Shown piece after piece: positions 46,407 to 54,926 of a DNA stretch of 64,000 bases. The translations under genes were made by a program, and so were the position numbers. How positions within the stretch are numbered: the stretch's first letter is position 1; every line of letters starts with the position of its first letter. Source of the DNA: Catenulispora sp. GP43. Its GTDB lineage: Bacteria; Actinomycetota; Actinomycetes; Streptomycetales; Catenulisporaceae. The notes beneath the pieces were generated by a model, which did no database searches, was not told the DNA's origin, and worked only from the letters and a program-made list of their open reading frames with translations. The stretch is from positions 29,522-93,521 of the forward strand of contig NZ_JBGCCT010000043.1 of the NCBI RefSeq assembly GCF_041260665.1, in the 5' to 3' direction.

Positions 46407-47159
46407 TCACCCTGCAACATCTTGACTGGACAGGCGACGTGAGTGATAACGGTGAGCCGTCGCGTAGCCGAGGGACGTGTAGAGCGCAAGCGCAGGGGCG
46501 TTCTCTTCCTCGACTTCCAGGTAGGTGTTCTCGGCGCCGTGTTCGGCGGCGAACGCCAACAGGTCCCGCAATACGATCCGCGCCAGTCCGCGGCGCCGTG
46601 CGTGTTCCGCGGTGGCGACCGCGGCGATCCCCGCATAGCCGCTTCCGGTGTCAATGGCGACGCGGCCGACAGACAAGGCATCGCCGTTGTCCGCGCGCAC
46701 CACTGCGAAGGCGATCAGCGCGTCTCCTGAGGTGAGGATGGTCCGGAACTCGGGGATGCCGTGGCCGCGACGGTAAGCGTTGAAGTAGTCCTCGGGGAGT
46801 TCTGTAGTGAGCTTCGCTACATGGTGAGGATCCGTGGAGCTCTTAAGCGTTTCCAACGCAGGCGCGAATGCTGCGGACTGACGCAAGGCGGGGCGCTCTG
46901 TTTCCGGATGGCCGAGTTCGGCGATCGCTACGTCCAGAGGACTGCCGTCGACAGTCTGTACCCGTGCGGGAAGTCCGCGCTTTATGTACCATTCCCGGAC
47001 CGCTTCAAGCGTCTGGTCGAGAGGCATTCCGGAATCCCCTATAGGGAGTGCGGAGTTGGCGCGCGAGGTGTGGCCGCCTGCGGCTCGCAATTCCCAGCCG
47101 CCTATATAAGCGCGTTCTGTATAGCCCCACCCCGTCGCAGCGATCACCTGAAGATCCAT
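46407..47159 (-). CDS. GNAT family N-acetyltransferase
   Basis: 250 residues. N-terminal half (about 1-115) is a degenerate GNAT-like or recognition region (WELRAAGGHTSRANSALPIG is characteristic of a two-domain actinobacterial group). The C-terminal half carries the acetyl-CoA loop RRRGLARIVLRDLLAF and ALYTSLGYATAHRYHSR. Substrate unknown. TAGCCT ends 6 nt before the ATG on the minus strand, suggesting a leaderless start. It lies downstream of the response regulator gene on the same strand, 27 bp away. Confidence 0.88.
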   Translation of the reverse strand: MDLQVIAATGWGYTERAYIGGWELRAAGGHTSRANSALPIGDSGMPLDQTLEAVREWYIKRGLPARVQTVDGSPLDVAIAELGHPETERPALRQSAAFAPALETLKSSTDPHHVAKLTTELPEDYFNAYRRGHGIPEFRTILTSGDALIAFAVVRADNGDALSVGRVAIDTGSGYAGIAAVATAEHARRRGLARIVLRDLLAFAAEHGAENTYLEVEEENAPALALYTSLGYATAHRYHSRRLSSQDVAG

Positions 47160-47186
47160 GCGCGGAGGCTAGTAGGAAGCCCGCAG

Positions 47187-47828
47187 CTACGCAGCCAAGT
47201 ATCGCAATACGGCCAGGACACGGCGGTGCCCCAGGTCGTCGGGCTGCAGGTCCAGCTTCATGAAGATGTTGTTGATGTGCTTGCCCACGGCGCTCTCGCT
47301 GACCGCCAGCACGACCGCGATCGCGGCGTTCGCCCGGCCCTCGGCCATCAGCGCCAGCACCTCGCGCTCGCGCGGGGTCAGGCGGTCCAGCGGGTCGGCG
47401 GCCCGCCGGACCAGCAGCTGCGCGACGACCTCCGGGTCCAGGGCGGTGCCGCCGGCCGCGACGCGCTCCAGGGCCTCGATGAAGGAGTCGATGTCGGCGA
47501 CCCGGTCCTTGAGGAGGTAGCCGACCCGCGTGGTGTCGCGGGCCAGCAGGTCGGTCGCGTAACGCTCCTCGACGAACTGGGACAGGACCAGGACCGCCGT
47601 GTCCGGGAAGCGTTCCCGGATCTGCACCGCCGCCGTGATGCCCTCGTCCTTGAACGTCGGGGGCATGCGGACGTCGGCCACCACCGCGTCCGGCCGGTGC
47701 TGCTCCACGGCCGCCAGCAGCGCGGTGCCGTCACCGGTCTCGGCGACGACCTGGTGGCCGGAGATCTCCAGCACCCGGACCACGCCGGCGCGGATGAGGA
47801 TGGAGTCGTCCGCGATCACCACCCGCAT
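47187..47828 (-). CDS. NarL/LuxR-type response regulator
   Basis: 213 residues. Receiver domain 1-120 with acidic pair Asp7-Asp8, phosphoacceptor Asp52 (VVADVRMPP) and Lys near 105 (GYLLKDR). LuxR-type HTH at about 148-205 (LTPREREVLALMAEGRANAA, SAVGKHINNIFMKL). AGGGGGA lies 5 nt before the ATG. It is 41 nt downstream of the sensor kinase gene and should be its partner. Confidence 0.95.
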   Translation of the reverse strand: MRVVIADDSILIRAGVVRVLEISGHQVVAETGDGTALLAAVEQHRPDAVVADVRMPPTFKDEGITAAVQIRERFPDTAVLVLSQFVEERYATDLLARDTTRVGYLLKDRVADIDSFIEALERVAAGGTALDPEVVAQLLVRRAADPLDRLTPREREVLALMAEGRANAAIAVVLAVSESAVGKHINNIFMKLDLQPDDLGHRRVLAVLRYLAA

Positions 47829-47869
47829 TGCTTCCCCCTGGAGCTACTACTGAGGCCGGTTCCTGAGCG

Positions 47870-49135
47870 TCACACCCCGCAGGGCAGTTCGGCGGTCAGG
47901 ATAGTCGGTCCGCCGCTCGGCGACGTCACCCGCAGCCGGCCGTCCACCGAAGCCACCCGCTGCGCCAGGCCGGTGAGCCCGGTGCCGCGCTGCGCGTCCG
48001 CGCCGCCGACGCCGTCGTCGCTGACCCGGATCAGCAGCCTGTCTTCCTGCCAGGTGACGTCGACCGCGGCCTGTTTCGCCCGGGAGTGCTTGACCACGTT
48101 GGCCAGCGCTTCGGAGACCACGAAGTAGGCGACGGTCTCCACCGACGCGCTCAGCGGCCCGGCGGCGTCGACGGTCAGGCGCACCGGGACCGCCGAGCGC
48201 GCGGCCACGCCGGACAGCGCGGCGTCCAGGCCCCGGTCGTCCAGGACCGCCGGATGCAGGCCGCGCACCAGGTCCCGGATCTCCGCCATCGCCTCCTTGA
48301 CCTGCTCGTGCGCGTCGATGATGACGGACATCGCCTCCGGCGGGACGTCCTTGAGCGTCTTGCGGGCGATGCCCAGGTGCACGGCCAGGGACATCAGGCG
48401 CTGCTGCGCGCCGTCGTGCAGATCGCGCTCGATGCGGCGGCGCTCGGCGTCGGCGGCCTCGACCGCGGCGGCGCGGCTGTCGGACAGGGTCTGCACCCGG
48501 TGCGCCAGCACGATGGTCTCGCTCGGGCCGAGCAGGCGCCGGGCGGCGGCGTCGTCGGCGCGGGCGAGCAGGCCGATCAGGCGGGGCCCGGCGAAGGTGA
48601 CGGCGCCGGCCAGCAGGATGTAGAGGCACTGGCCCCAGAACTTCGGGTTCACGCTGTGGTGGGGCTCCACCAGGGCCACGGCGTGCGGGGGCAGCCTGAC
48701 CAACACCACGACCGCGAGCAGGTCCATGAAGGCCAGGGCCACGAGGGCCATCCCGACCAGGGGACCGGTGATCAGGTGGTAGAGCGCCTGCCGCCACAGC
48801 GCCTCCGACCGCAGGGCCTGGCGGAACTCGCCGCGGTGCAGCCGCGGGGTTTCGACCTCGTGGATCTCCACATTGCGGAACGTGCGGAAGCGGCTGCGCT
48901 GCCATTTCGTCAGCAGGGGCGCCAGCGCCAGCACGACCGCGAGGACCACCACCACGGAGGCCACGAAGCGGACGACGCCGGGATCGTCGGCCTGCAGCAG
49001 CAGGATCGCCGGCTGGCTCCAGATCACCAGGACCATCATCGCCCCGGCCCACAGCGGCAGCCCGGTCACCAGGAACAGGGCCTCCCAACCGGCCTGGCCC
49101 CAGCGCACCCGCAGGTTCTCTCGTGTCGTAGGCAC
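47870..49135 (-). CDS. Sensor histidine kinase (HisKA_3 type)
   Basis: 421 residues. Four to five N-terminal membrane helices (about 20-40, 55-75, 118-150, 165-190) without an obvious sensor domain. Dimerisation/phosphoacceptor segment ERRRIERDLHDGAQQRL with His240, and ATPase boxes ALANVVKHSRA and VSDDGVGGA. The GTG at 49135 has TACCGT 6 nt upstream (leaderless). It diverges from the glycosyltransferase-deacetylase operon across a 164-bp gap, so that operon is a plausible target. The signal is unknown. Confidence 0.94.
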   Translation of the reverse strand: MPTTRENLRVRWGQAGWEALFLVTGLPLWAGAMMVLVIWSQPAILLLQADDPGVVRFVASVVVVLAVVLALAPLLTKWQRSRFRTFRNVEIHEVETPRLHRGEFRQALRSEALWRQALYHLITGPLVGMALVALAFMDLLAVVVLVRLPPHAVALVEPHHSVNPKFWGQCLYILLAGAVTFAGPRLIGLLARADDAAARRLLGPSETIVLAHRVQTLSDSRAAAVEAADAERRRIERDLHDGAQQRLMSLAVHLGIARKTLKDVPPEAMSVIIDAHEQVKEAMAEIRDLVRGLHPAVLDDRGLDAALSGVAARSAVPVRLTVDAAGPLSASVETVAYFVVSEALANVVKHSRAKQAAVDVTWQEDRLLIRVSDDGVGGADAQRGTGLTGLAQRVASVDGRLRVTSPSGGPTILTAELPCGV

Positions 49136-49299
49136 GCGTTCACGGTATTGGCGCAGGTGGCGGCGGGTCCATCAGGCCAGCCTCACCCCGGGGGTGGTGC
49201 TGGCCCCACCCCCGAAGCGCCAGGTCGCACTACTGATTCGGCGGCCCGCCGTGACCAGCATTGGAGGAGTCCGAAACACCTTGTGAAAGAAGGACTCCC

Positions 49300-50508
49300 A
49301 TGTCCCGCGTGGTCATCTTCTCCGCCTCGGTCGGCGCCGGCCATGACAGTGCCGCGAAGGCCCTCGCCGACCGGCTCACCGCGCGCGGCTTCGCGGTCGA
49401 CCGGCACGACTTCCTGAACCTGATGCCCGCCGGCCGCGCGGTGTGCGGCTCCTACCGCCGCATCATCACCCACGCCCCGGCGCTGTATCAGTGCATCTAT
49501 TCGCGCACCGAGCGCGCGGCCCGCCCCGGCCTGGTCCAGCGGCACCTGCTGCGCGCCGCGGAGCGGGCGGTCCTGGACGCGATACCGGCCGACGCGGTCG
49601 CGGCGGTGGCGACGTACCCGCTGGCGGCGCAGGTGCTGGGCCGGCTGCGCGCCGCGGGACGGCTGGCGATACCGGTCGTGGTGACCTTCACCGACTTCTC
49701 GGTGCACCCGCTGTGGATCGCGCCCGGAGTGGACCTGTATCTGGCACCGCACGCGGTGACCGCGGCGCAGGCCGTGGCGCACGGCGTGGACCCGGCGAAG
49801 GTCACGGTGGCCCGGCCGCTGGTCTCGGCCCGCTTCACGCAGCGCTCGGCGGCGCGCCGGGACGCGGCGCGGGCACAGTTCGGGCTGGCCGACACGGACA
49901 AGCCGCTGGCGCTGCTGCTCGGCGGATCCTGGGGCGTCGGCGACATCGAGGAGACGGCGCACGACCTGGCGGCCTCCGGCGCGGTGACGCCGGTGGTGGT
50001 GTGCGGCCGCAACGAGGTGCTGCGGGGACGGCTGCGCGCGGCGGGGTTCCCGCACGTGTACGGGTGGGTCGGGGACATGCCGACGCTGATGGCGGCCTGC
50101 GACGTCATGGTGCAGAACGCCGGCGCCTCCAGCACGCTCGAGGCGTTCGCCACCGGGCTGCCGGTCGCGACCTACCGCAGCCTGGTCGGGCACGGCCGGA
50201 CCAACGCGGCGGTGCTGGACGAGGCGGGGCTCGCGGTGTGGGTGCGCTCGGAGGCGGAGTTGGGCGGGGCGCTGAGGGAGCTGACTTCGGGGGTGCGGGG
50301 GCGGCGGCAGCGCAACGCAGGGCTGGCGATGGTCGGGGACGGCGCCGAGGCCGATGCGCTGATGACGGGGCTGTTCGGTGGGGCTTTCACTTCGGCTGTC
50401 CCGGTCGCTTCGGCTGTCTCGGTCTCTTCGGTTGTCCCGGTCTCTTCGGTTGTCCCGGTCACTTCGGTTGTCCCGGTCGCTTCGGCCGCCCAGGCGGTGG
50501 CGGTCTGA
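49300..50508 (+). CDS. MGDG synthase/UgtP-like glycosyltransferase (GT28)
   Basis: 402 residues from the ATG at 49300 (GAAGGA upstream). The N-terminal FSASVGAGHDSAAKALADRL is the acceptor-domain signature of the MGDG-synthase group. The C-terminal UDP-sugar domain has LLLGGSWGVGDI, VYGWVGDMPTLMAACDVMVQ and NAGASSTLEAFATGLP. By family it transfers a sugar from a UDP donor to diacylglycerol or another lipid at the membrane. The last 40 residues are a Val/Ser/Pro repeat from five 18-bp units (50392-50481). The stop overlaps the next start by one base. Confidence 0.88.
   Translation: MSRVVIFSASVGAGHDSAAKALADRLTARGFAVDRHDFLNLMPAGRAVCGSYRRIITHAPALYQCIYSRTERAARPGLVQRHLLRAAERAVLDAIPADAVAAVATYPLAAQVLGRLRAAGRLAIPVVVTFTDFSVHPLWIAPGVDLYLAPHAVTAAQAVAHGVDPAKVTVARPLVSARFTQRSAARRDAARAQFGLADTDKPLALLLGGSWGVGDIEETAHDLAASGAVTPVVVCGRNEVLRGRLRAAGFPHVYGWVGDMPTLMAACDVMVQNAGASSTLEAFATGLPVATYRSLVGHGRTNAAVLDEAGLAVWVRSEAELGGALRELTSGVRGRRQRNAGLAMVGDGAEADALMTGLFGGAFTSAVPVASAVSVSSVVPVSSVVPVTSVVPVASAAQAVAV
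50392..50481 (+). repeat. Five 18-bp units at the 3' end of the glycosyltransferase gene
   Basis: Consensus TCGGTTGTCCCGGTCTCT with one to three changes per copy. It encodes a Ser/Val/Pro hexapeptide tail that is not part of the catalytic fold. Confidence 0.9.
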
Positions 50509-51236
50509 TGATCACTCTTGCCGAGGCCGCGACCGTGCTGGCCCATCCGTTCCCCGCCACGACCACCTTCGGCCCGGTCCGCAACAGGGTGCTGCCGGGT
50601 CTGGCCGCGCGCGGCTCGGCCGACCACGTCGCCCTGACCTTCGACGACGGCCCCGACCCGAACTCCACCCCGCGCTTCCTGGACCTGCTCGCGGCGCGCG
50701 GCGTCCGGGCGACCTTCTTCCTGCTCGGCTCCATGGCCGAGCGCGCGCCGGGCCTGGTCGGCGAGATCCGGGCGGCCGGGCACGAGATCGGGGTCCACGG
50801 CTGGCACCACCAGAGCCTGCTGTTCCGGGGTCCGCGGGCCACCGCTCAGGACCTGACCCGGGCCCGCGACTTCCTCGCCGACCTGACCGGCGAGCAGCCG
50901 ACGCTGTTCCGGCCGCCGTACGGGGTGATGACCGCCTCCGCGCACCGCACCGCCCGGCGTCTCGGGCTGCGGCCCACGCTCTGGACCAGCTGGGGCGAGG
51001 ACTGGACGGCGCGCGCGACGTCCTCCGGCGTCTACCGCCAGGTCACCAAGGACCTGCGCGGCGGGGGCACGATCCTGCTGCACGACACCGACTGCACCGC
51101 CAAGCCGGGCTCCTGGCACTCCACGCTCGGCGCCGTGCCGCTGCTGCTCGACCACTGCGAGGAACGCGGCTGGACGGTCGGTCCGCTCCGGGACCACGAC
51201 CGGGTTGGCGGGACGCGCGGGACGCGCGGGATGTGA
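50508..51236 (+). CDS. Polysaccharide deacetylase (NodB/CE4 family)
   Basis: 242 residues. CE4 motifs: TFDDGP with Asp46-Asp47, metal ligands His97 and His101 (HGWHH), RPPYG, and LLHDTD near the end. No signal peptide, so it may act in the cytosol or at the inner face on a glycolipid intermediate. Translational coupling to the glycosyltransferase (TGATG overlap) suggests consecutive steps: glycosylation, then N-deacetylation, as in GPI or mycothiol-like chemistry. Gly-Thr-Arg repeats close the protein. A perfect hairpin terminator follows. Confidence 0.9.
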   Translation: MITLAEAATVLAHPFPATTTFGPVRNRVLPGLAARGSADHVALTFDDGPDPNSTPRFLDLLAARGVRATFFLLGSMAERAPGLVGEIRAAGHEIGVHGWHHQSLLFRGPRATAQDLTRARDFLADLTGEQPTLFRPPYGVMTASAHRTARRLGLRPTLWTSWGEDWTARATSSGVYRQVTKDLRGGGTILLHDTDCTAKPGSWHSTLGAVPLLLDHCEERGWTVGPLRDHDRVGGTRGTRGM

Positions 51237-51238
51237 TG

Positions 51239-51265
51239 GTCGCCCGGATGCGCCATCCGGGCGAC
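51239..51265. terminator. Terminator after the deacetylase gene
   Basis: A perfect 12-bp stem (51239-51250 with 51254-51265) and a 3-nt loop start 3 nt after the deacetylase stop. It lies between convergent genes. Confidence 0.85.
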
Positions 51266-51289
51266 TCCATCGGAGTGAAGGACCGGTCT

Positions 51290-51343
51290 GATGGTCAGTG
51301 CTCGTCTCTGATGGTCAGTGCTCGTCGATGGTCAGTGCTCGTC
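51290..51343. repeat. Three 17-bp repeats carrying the epimerase stop codon
   Basis: GATGGTCAGTGCTCGTC at 51290-51306, 51310-51326 and 51327-51343. On the minus strand each copy reads Asp-Glu-His-stop. The epimerase gene ends in the first copy reached (51327-51343). Confidence 0.92.
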
Positions 51344-51775
51344 GCCCTCGGCCGCCTGCACCAGCTCCACCAGCACCCCGTGCGCGTCCTTCGGGTGCAG
51401 GAAGTTGATCGAGGAGCCCATGCTCCCGCGCCGCGGCTGCTCGTACAGCGAGCGCACGCCCTTGCCGACGATGTCCGCGGTCGTGGTCGCGACGTCGGCG
51501 GTGCCGAAGGCGACGTGGTGCACGCCCTCGCCGTTCTTCGCCATCCACTTCGCGATGGCCGAGTCCTCGCGGATCGGCTCCAGCAGCTGCAGGTAGCTGG
51601 CGCCGCCGTCGCCGGTGTCGTTGATCTTCAGCATCGCCTCGCGGACGCCCTGCTCCTCGTTGACCTCGGAGTGGAAGACCTCGAAGCCGTAGGTCGCGCG
51701 GTAGAACTCGACGGTTTCGTCGAGGTTCCGGCAGGCGATGCCGATGTGGTCGATGCGCGTCAGTGGTGAAGACAT
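51332..51775 (-). CDS. mce: Methylmalonyl-CoA/ethylmalonyl-CoA epimerase
   Basis: 147 residues from the ATG at 51775 with GGAGGA 7 nt upstream. Two VOC modules: RIDHIGIACRNLDETVEFYR (metal His) and GEGVHHVAFGTADVATTTAD, closing with AHGVLVELVQ (metal Glu). It interconverts the R and S forms of methylmalonyl-CoA and, in the ethylmalonyl-CoA route, ethylmalonyl-CoA. The neighbouring thiolase gene is divergent, as in Mycobacterium (Rv1322A-Rv1323) and Streptomyces. Confidence 0.94.
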   Translation of the reverse strand: MSSPLTRIDHIGIACRNLDETVEFYRATYGFEVFHSEVNEEQGVREAMLKINDTGDGGASYLQLLEPIREDSAIAKWMAKNGEGVHHVAFGTADVATTTADIVGKGVRSLYEQPRRGSMGSSINFLHPKDAHGVLVELVQAAEGDEH

Positions 51776-51927
51776 GGGGACATCCTCCAGGGACGGGCTC
51801 AAGAGCGCGTGGGGTTGTGTCGAAGACGACACCCTAAGCTACTGACGAGTAATTTACTGCTGACTAGGCTGGTGGCCAGCACCAAGCTCCACTTCCCCTC
51901 ACCCCCTCGACACTGGAGAGCATCGTC

Positions 51928-53124
51928 GTGAGCGCTACCAAGTCGGTGATCGTCGCTGGCGCGCGTACCCCCATGGGCCGCCTGCTCGGCTCCCTCAAGA
52001 ACTTCTCCGGCGCCGACCTCGGCGGGGTCGCCATCAAGGCCGCCCTGGAGCGGGCCGGTGTCGCGCCCGAGCAGGTGCAGTACGTGATCATGGGCCAGGT
52101 GCTGCAGGCCGGCGCCGGGCAGATCCCGGCGCGGCAGGCGGCCGTGGCCGCGGGTATCCCGCTGACCACCCCGGCGATCACCATCAACAAGGTCTGCCTG
52201 TCCGGCCTGGACGCGATCGCCCTGGCCGATCAGCTGATCCGGGCCGGCGAGTTCGACATCGTGGTGGCCGGCGGCCAGGAGTCCATGACCAACGCCCCGC
52301 ACCTGCTGCCCAAGTCCCGCGAGGGCTTCAAGTACGGCGCGGTGGAGATGCTCGACGCGATGGCCTACGACGGCCTGACCGACCCCTGGGAGAACATCCC
52401 GATGGGCCAGTCGACCGAGAAGCACAACGCCCGCCTGGGCATCGAGCGCGCGCCGCAGGACGAGTTCGCGGCCCGCTCGCACCAGCGCGCCGCCGCCGCG
52501 CAGAAGAACGGCGTCTTCGAGGCCGAGATCACCCCGGTGTCGATCCCGCAGCGCAAGGGCGACCCGATCCTGTTCGCCACCGACGAGGGCATCCGCCCCG
52601 ACACCACCGTGGAGAGCCTGTCCGGCCTGCGCCCGGCCTTCACCAAGGACGGCACCATCACCGCCGGCACCTCCTCGCAGATCTCCGACGGCGCCGCCGC
52701 GGTGGTCGTGATGTCCCAGGCCAAGGCCGAGGAGCTGGGCCTGGAGTGGATCGCCGAGATCGGCGCGCACGGCAATGTCGCGGGCCCGGACACCTCGCTG
52801 CAGTCCCAGCCCTCGAACGCCATCAAGCACGCCCTGGGCAAGGCCGGCCTGACCGTGGCCGACCTGGACCTGATCGAGATCAACGAGGCCTTCGCGGCGG
52901 TCGGCGTGCAGTCCATGAAGGACCTCGGCGTCGACGAGGAGATCGTCAACGTCAACGGCGGCGCGATCGCGCTGGGCCACCCGATCGGCATGTCCGGCGC
53001 GCGCCTGGTGCTCAGCCTGGCGCTGGAGCTCCAGCGGCGCGGCGGCGGCACCGGCGCGGCGGCGCTGTGCGGCGGCGGCGGCCAGGGCGACGCCCTGATC
53101 ATCACCGTGCCGCAGCGCGGCTGA
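51928..53124 (+). CDS. Acetyl-CoA C-acetyltransferase (thiolase)
   Basis: 398 residues. Nucleophile Cys90 in [21 protein letters not shown] with the catalytic His, and the second Cys in [12 protein letters not shown]. It condenses two acetyl-CoA to acetoacetyl-CoA, or runs in reverse. The GTG at 51928 is preceded by TGGAGAG. Followed 25 nt later by meaB. Orthologue by position of Rv1323 (fadA4) and the S. coelicolor gene upstream of meaB. Confidence 0.95.
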   Translation: MSATKSVIVAGARTPMGRLLGSLKNFSGADLGGVAIKAALERAGVAPEQVQYVIMGQVLQAGAGQIPARQAAVAAGIPLTTPAITINKVCLSGLDAIALADQLIRAGEFDIVVAGGQESMTNAPHLLPKSREGFKYGAVEMLDAMAYDGLTDPWENIPMGQSTEKHNARLGIERAPQDEFAARSHQRAAAAQKNGVFEAEITPVSIPQRKGDPILFATDEGIRPDTTVESLSGLRPAFTKDGTITAGTSSQISDGAAAVVVMSQAKAEELGLEWIAEIGAHGNVAGPDTSLQSQPSNAIKHALGKAGLTVADLDLIEINEAFAAVGVQSMKDLGVDEEIVNVNGGAIALGHPIGMSGARLVLSLALELQRRGGGTGAAALCGGGGQGDALIITVPQRG

Positions 53125-53135
53125 CACCGCGCGGA

Positions 53136-53141
53136 TAGGAT
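53136..53141 (+). promoter_or_regulatory. -10 box TAGGAT, leaderless meaB
   Basis: TAGGAT ends 8 nt before the GTG at 53150, inside the short thiolase-meaB gap. meaB may therefore have its own transcript. Confidence 0.5.
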
Positions 53142-53149
53142 CACCGGCC

Positions 53150-54112
53150 GTGGCTGGCAACGATGTGACGGACCTCGTCGAACGCGCCCGCAAGGGCGAC
53201 CCGCGCGCGGTGGCGCGGCTGATCTCCCACGTGGAGGACGGCTCCCCGCTGCTGCGCGAGGTGATGGCGGCGCTGACGCCGTACGCGGGCTCCGCGTACG
53301 TCGTGGGCCTGACCGGCTCGCCCGGCGTCGGCAAGTCCACGTCCACCTCCGCGCTGGTCACGGCCTTCCGGGCGCAGGGCAAGCGGGTCGGCGTGCTGGC
53401 CGTGGACCCCTCCTCGCCGTTCTCCGGCGGCGCGCTGCTCGGCGACCGGGTCCGGATGCAGGAGCACGCCACCGACCGCGACGTCTACATCCGCTCGATG
53501 GCCTCGCGCGGGCACCTGGGCGGCCTGTCGGCGGCGACGCCGCAGGCGGTGCGGGTGCTGGACGCCGCGGGCTGCGACGTGGTGCTGATCGAGACGGTCG
53601 GCGTCGGACAGTCCGAGGTGGAGATCGCCGCGACCGCCGACACCTCGGTGGTGCTGCTGGCCCCCGGCATGGGCGACGGCATCCAGGCGGCCAAGGCCGG
53701 GATCCTGGAGATCGGCGACCTGTTCGTGGTCAACAAGGCCGACCGCGACGGCGCCGACGCGACCGCCCGGGAACTGGGCCACATGCTGGCGCTCGGCGAG
53801 TCCCGGTCCCCGGGCGACTGGCGGCCGCCGATCGTGAAGACGGTCGCGGCCACCGGCCAGGGCATCGAGGAGTTCGTCGAGGCGCTGGACAAGCACAAGG
53901 GCTGGCTGGAGGAGCACGGCAAGCTCGACGAGCGCCGGCGCTACCGGGCATCCGTCGAGATCGAGGGCATCGCCCTGGCCGCCCTGCGCGCGCGCATCGG
54001 CGACCTGCGCGGCGGCCGGCGGCTGTCGGTGCTGGCCGAGCGGGTCGTGGGGCGCGAGCTGGACCCGTACTCGGCGGCCGACGAGCTGGTCGCCGGCGTG
54101 AGCGACGAGTGA
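53150..54112 (+). CDS. meaB: MeaB/ArgK-type GTPase, B12-mutase chaperone
   Basis: 320 residues. P-loop GSPGVGKST at about residues 56-64, DPSSPFSGGALLGDRVRM, switch ETVGVGQSEVEIA, and base-recognition NKAD. G3E-family GTPases of this type guard and reactivate adenosylcobalamin-dependent acyl-CoA mutases and gate cofactor delivery by the adenosyltransferase. The C-terminal helices (about 250-320) are the dimerisation part. Likely client here is the MeaA-type mutase or methylmalonyl-CoA mutase elsewhere. Confidence 0.95.
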   Translation: MAGNDVTDLVERARKGDPRAVARLISHVEDGSPLLREVMAALTPYAGSAYVVGLTGSPGVGKSTSTSALVTAFRAQGKRVGVLAVDPSSPFSGGALLGDRVRMQEHATDRDVYIRSMASRGHLGGLSAATPQAVRVLDAAGCDVVLIETVGVGQSEVEIAATADTSVVLLAPGMGDGIQAAKAGILEIGDLFVVNKADRDGADATARELGHMLALGESRSPGDWRPPIVKTVAATGQGIEEFVEALDKHKGWLEEHGKLDERRRYRASVEIEGIALAALRARIGDLRGGRRLSVLAERVVGRELDPYSAADELVAGVSDE

Positions 54113-54492
54113 GGCTCACCGACGTCATCGTCGACTGTCGGGACCCCGAGGCGCTGGCCGCGTTCTGGTGCGAGGTCTTGGACCGGTCGATCGCGGCCCG
54201 GATCGGTCCTTTCGTCTTCCTGAACCGCGTCGACGGCATCGGGATCGGATTCCAGAAGACCGACGAGCCGAAGGCGGGCAAGAACCGCGTCCACTTCGAC
54301 ATCCGCTCGGATGACCCCGCGGCCGCGCGCGTGCACCTGGAAGCGCTGGGCGCGAGCTACCTCCCGGAGTACGCAGGGGGCGGCTTCCTGGTCATGGCCG
54401 ATCCGGAGGGCAACGAGTTCTGCGTCCTGCCCGAGGGACCGTTCGAGCTCGACGACGAAGGGCGCGCGGACTACCTCCCGCGCGCCCTGTAA
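54109..54492 (+). CDS. VOC/glyoxalase-like domain protein
   Basis: 127 residues. The GTG overlaps the meaB stop (GTGA). Starts LTDVIVDCRDPEALAAFWCE and ends with FLVMADPEGNEFCVLPEG, the two beta-alpha-beta modules of the VOC fold in the glyoxalase-like group. The first metal-ligand position is not a His, so enzyme activity is doubtful; binding or sequestration of a small molecule is possible. Coupled translation with meaB suggests a shared transcript only. Confidence 0.82.
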   Translation: MRLTDVIVDCRDPEALAAFWCEVLDRSIAARIGPFVFLNRVDGIGIGFQKTDEPKAGKNRVHFDIRSDDPAAARVHLEALGASYLPEYAGGGFLVMADPEGNEFCVLPEGPFELDDEGRADYLPRAL

Positions 54493-54506
54493 ACGACTCG
54501 GAAGCC

Positions 54507-54815
54507 TTAGCTCTTCAGCGACTTGTGCAGCCAGAACGGGCCGGTCGGCAGCACCGAGGCGACCAGCACCACGAGGAAGCGCTTGGCGTCCCAGTTGTGG
54601 GTCTGCTTCACGCTGTACGCCAGTCCCACATAGGCCAGGAACAGCAGGCCGTGGATCATGCCGAACACCATGGTCGCGGCGGGCATGTGCGCGGCGTACT
54701 TCAGCGGCATCGCGATGCACAGCAGAATGAGGAAGGACACTCCTTCCGCCAGCGAGACCATGCGGAAGCGCGCGAGCTTGGGGTCCTCGGCGGTTGTCAC
54801 ATCGGCAGTGGTCAC
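54507..54815 (-). CDS. DUF3817 family small membrane protein
   Basis: 102 residues from the GTG at 54815 (GAGGAA upstream). Three membrane helices: VSLAEGVSFLILLCIAMPLK (about 20-39), TMVFGMIHGLLFLAYVGLAY (about 47-66) and VVLVASVLPTGPFW (about 81-94). This is the DUF3817 pattern; function unknown. The gene converges on the VOC gene with 14 bp between stops. Confidence 0.9.
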   Translation of the reverse strand: MTTADVTTAEDPKLARFRMVSLAEGVSFLILLCIAMPLKYAAHMPAATMVFGMIHGLLFLAYVGLAYSVKQTHNWDAKRFLVVLVASVLPTGPFWLHKSLKS

Positions 54816-54913
54816 GGGCGGTTCCTCGCAGTTCACCGGGGTTATGGCCGACAACGTGTCGGTATATCCCGGGCAGAATACCCCAGCTGGTACCGCGGCA
54901 TTACGCCTCCCCC

Positions 54914-54919
54914 TACGCT
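54914..54919 (+). promoter_or_regulatory. -10 box TACGCT, leaderless DUF2127 gene
   Basis: TACGCT ends 7 nt before the ATG at 54927; an identical box precedes the next gene (55908-55913). Confidence 0.5.
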
Positions 54920-54926
54920 GGGCACC

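Noticed and set aside
49189..49214. GC-rich inverted repeat upstream of the glycosyltransferase gene
   Set aside because: An 8-bp G/C-only stem is expected often by chance at this base composition.
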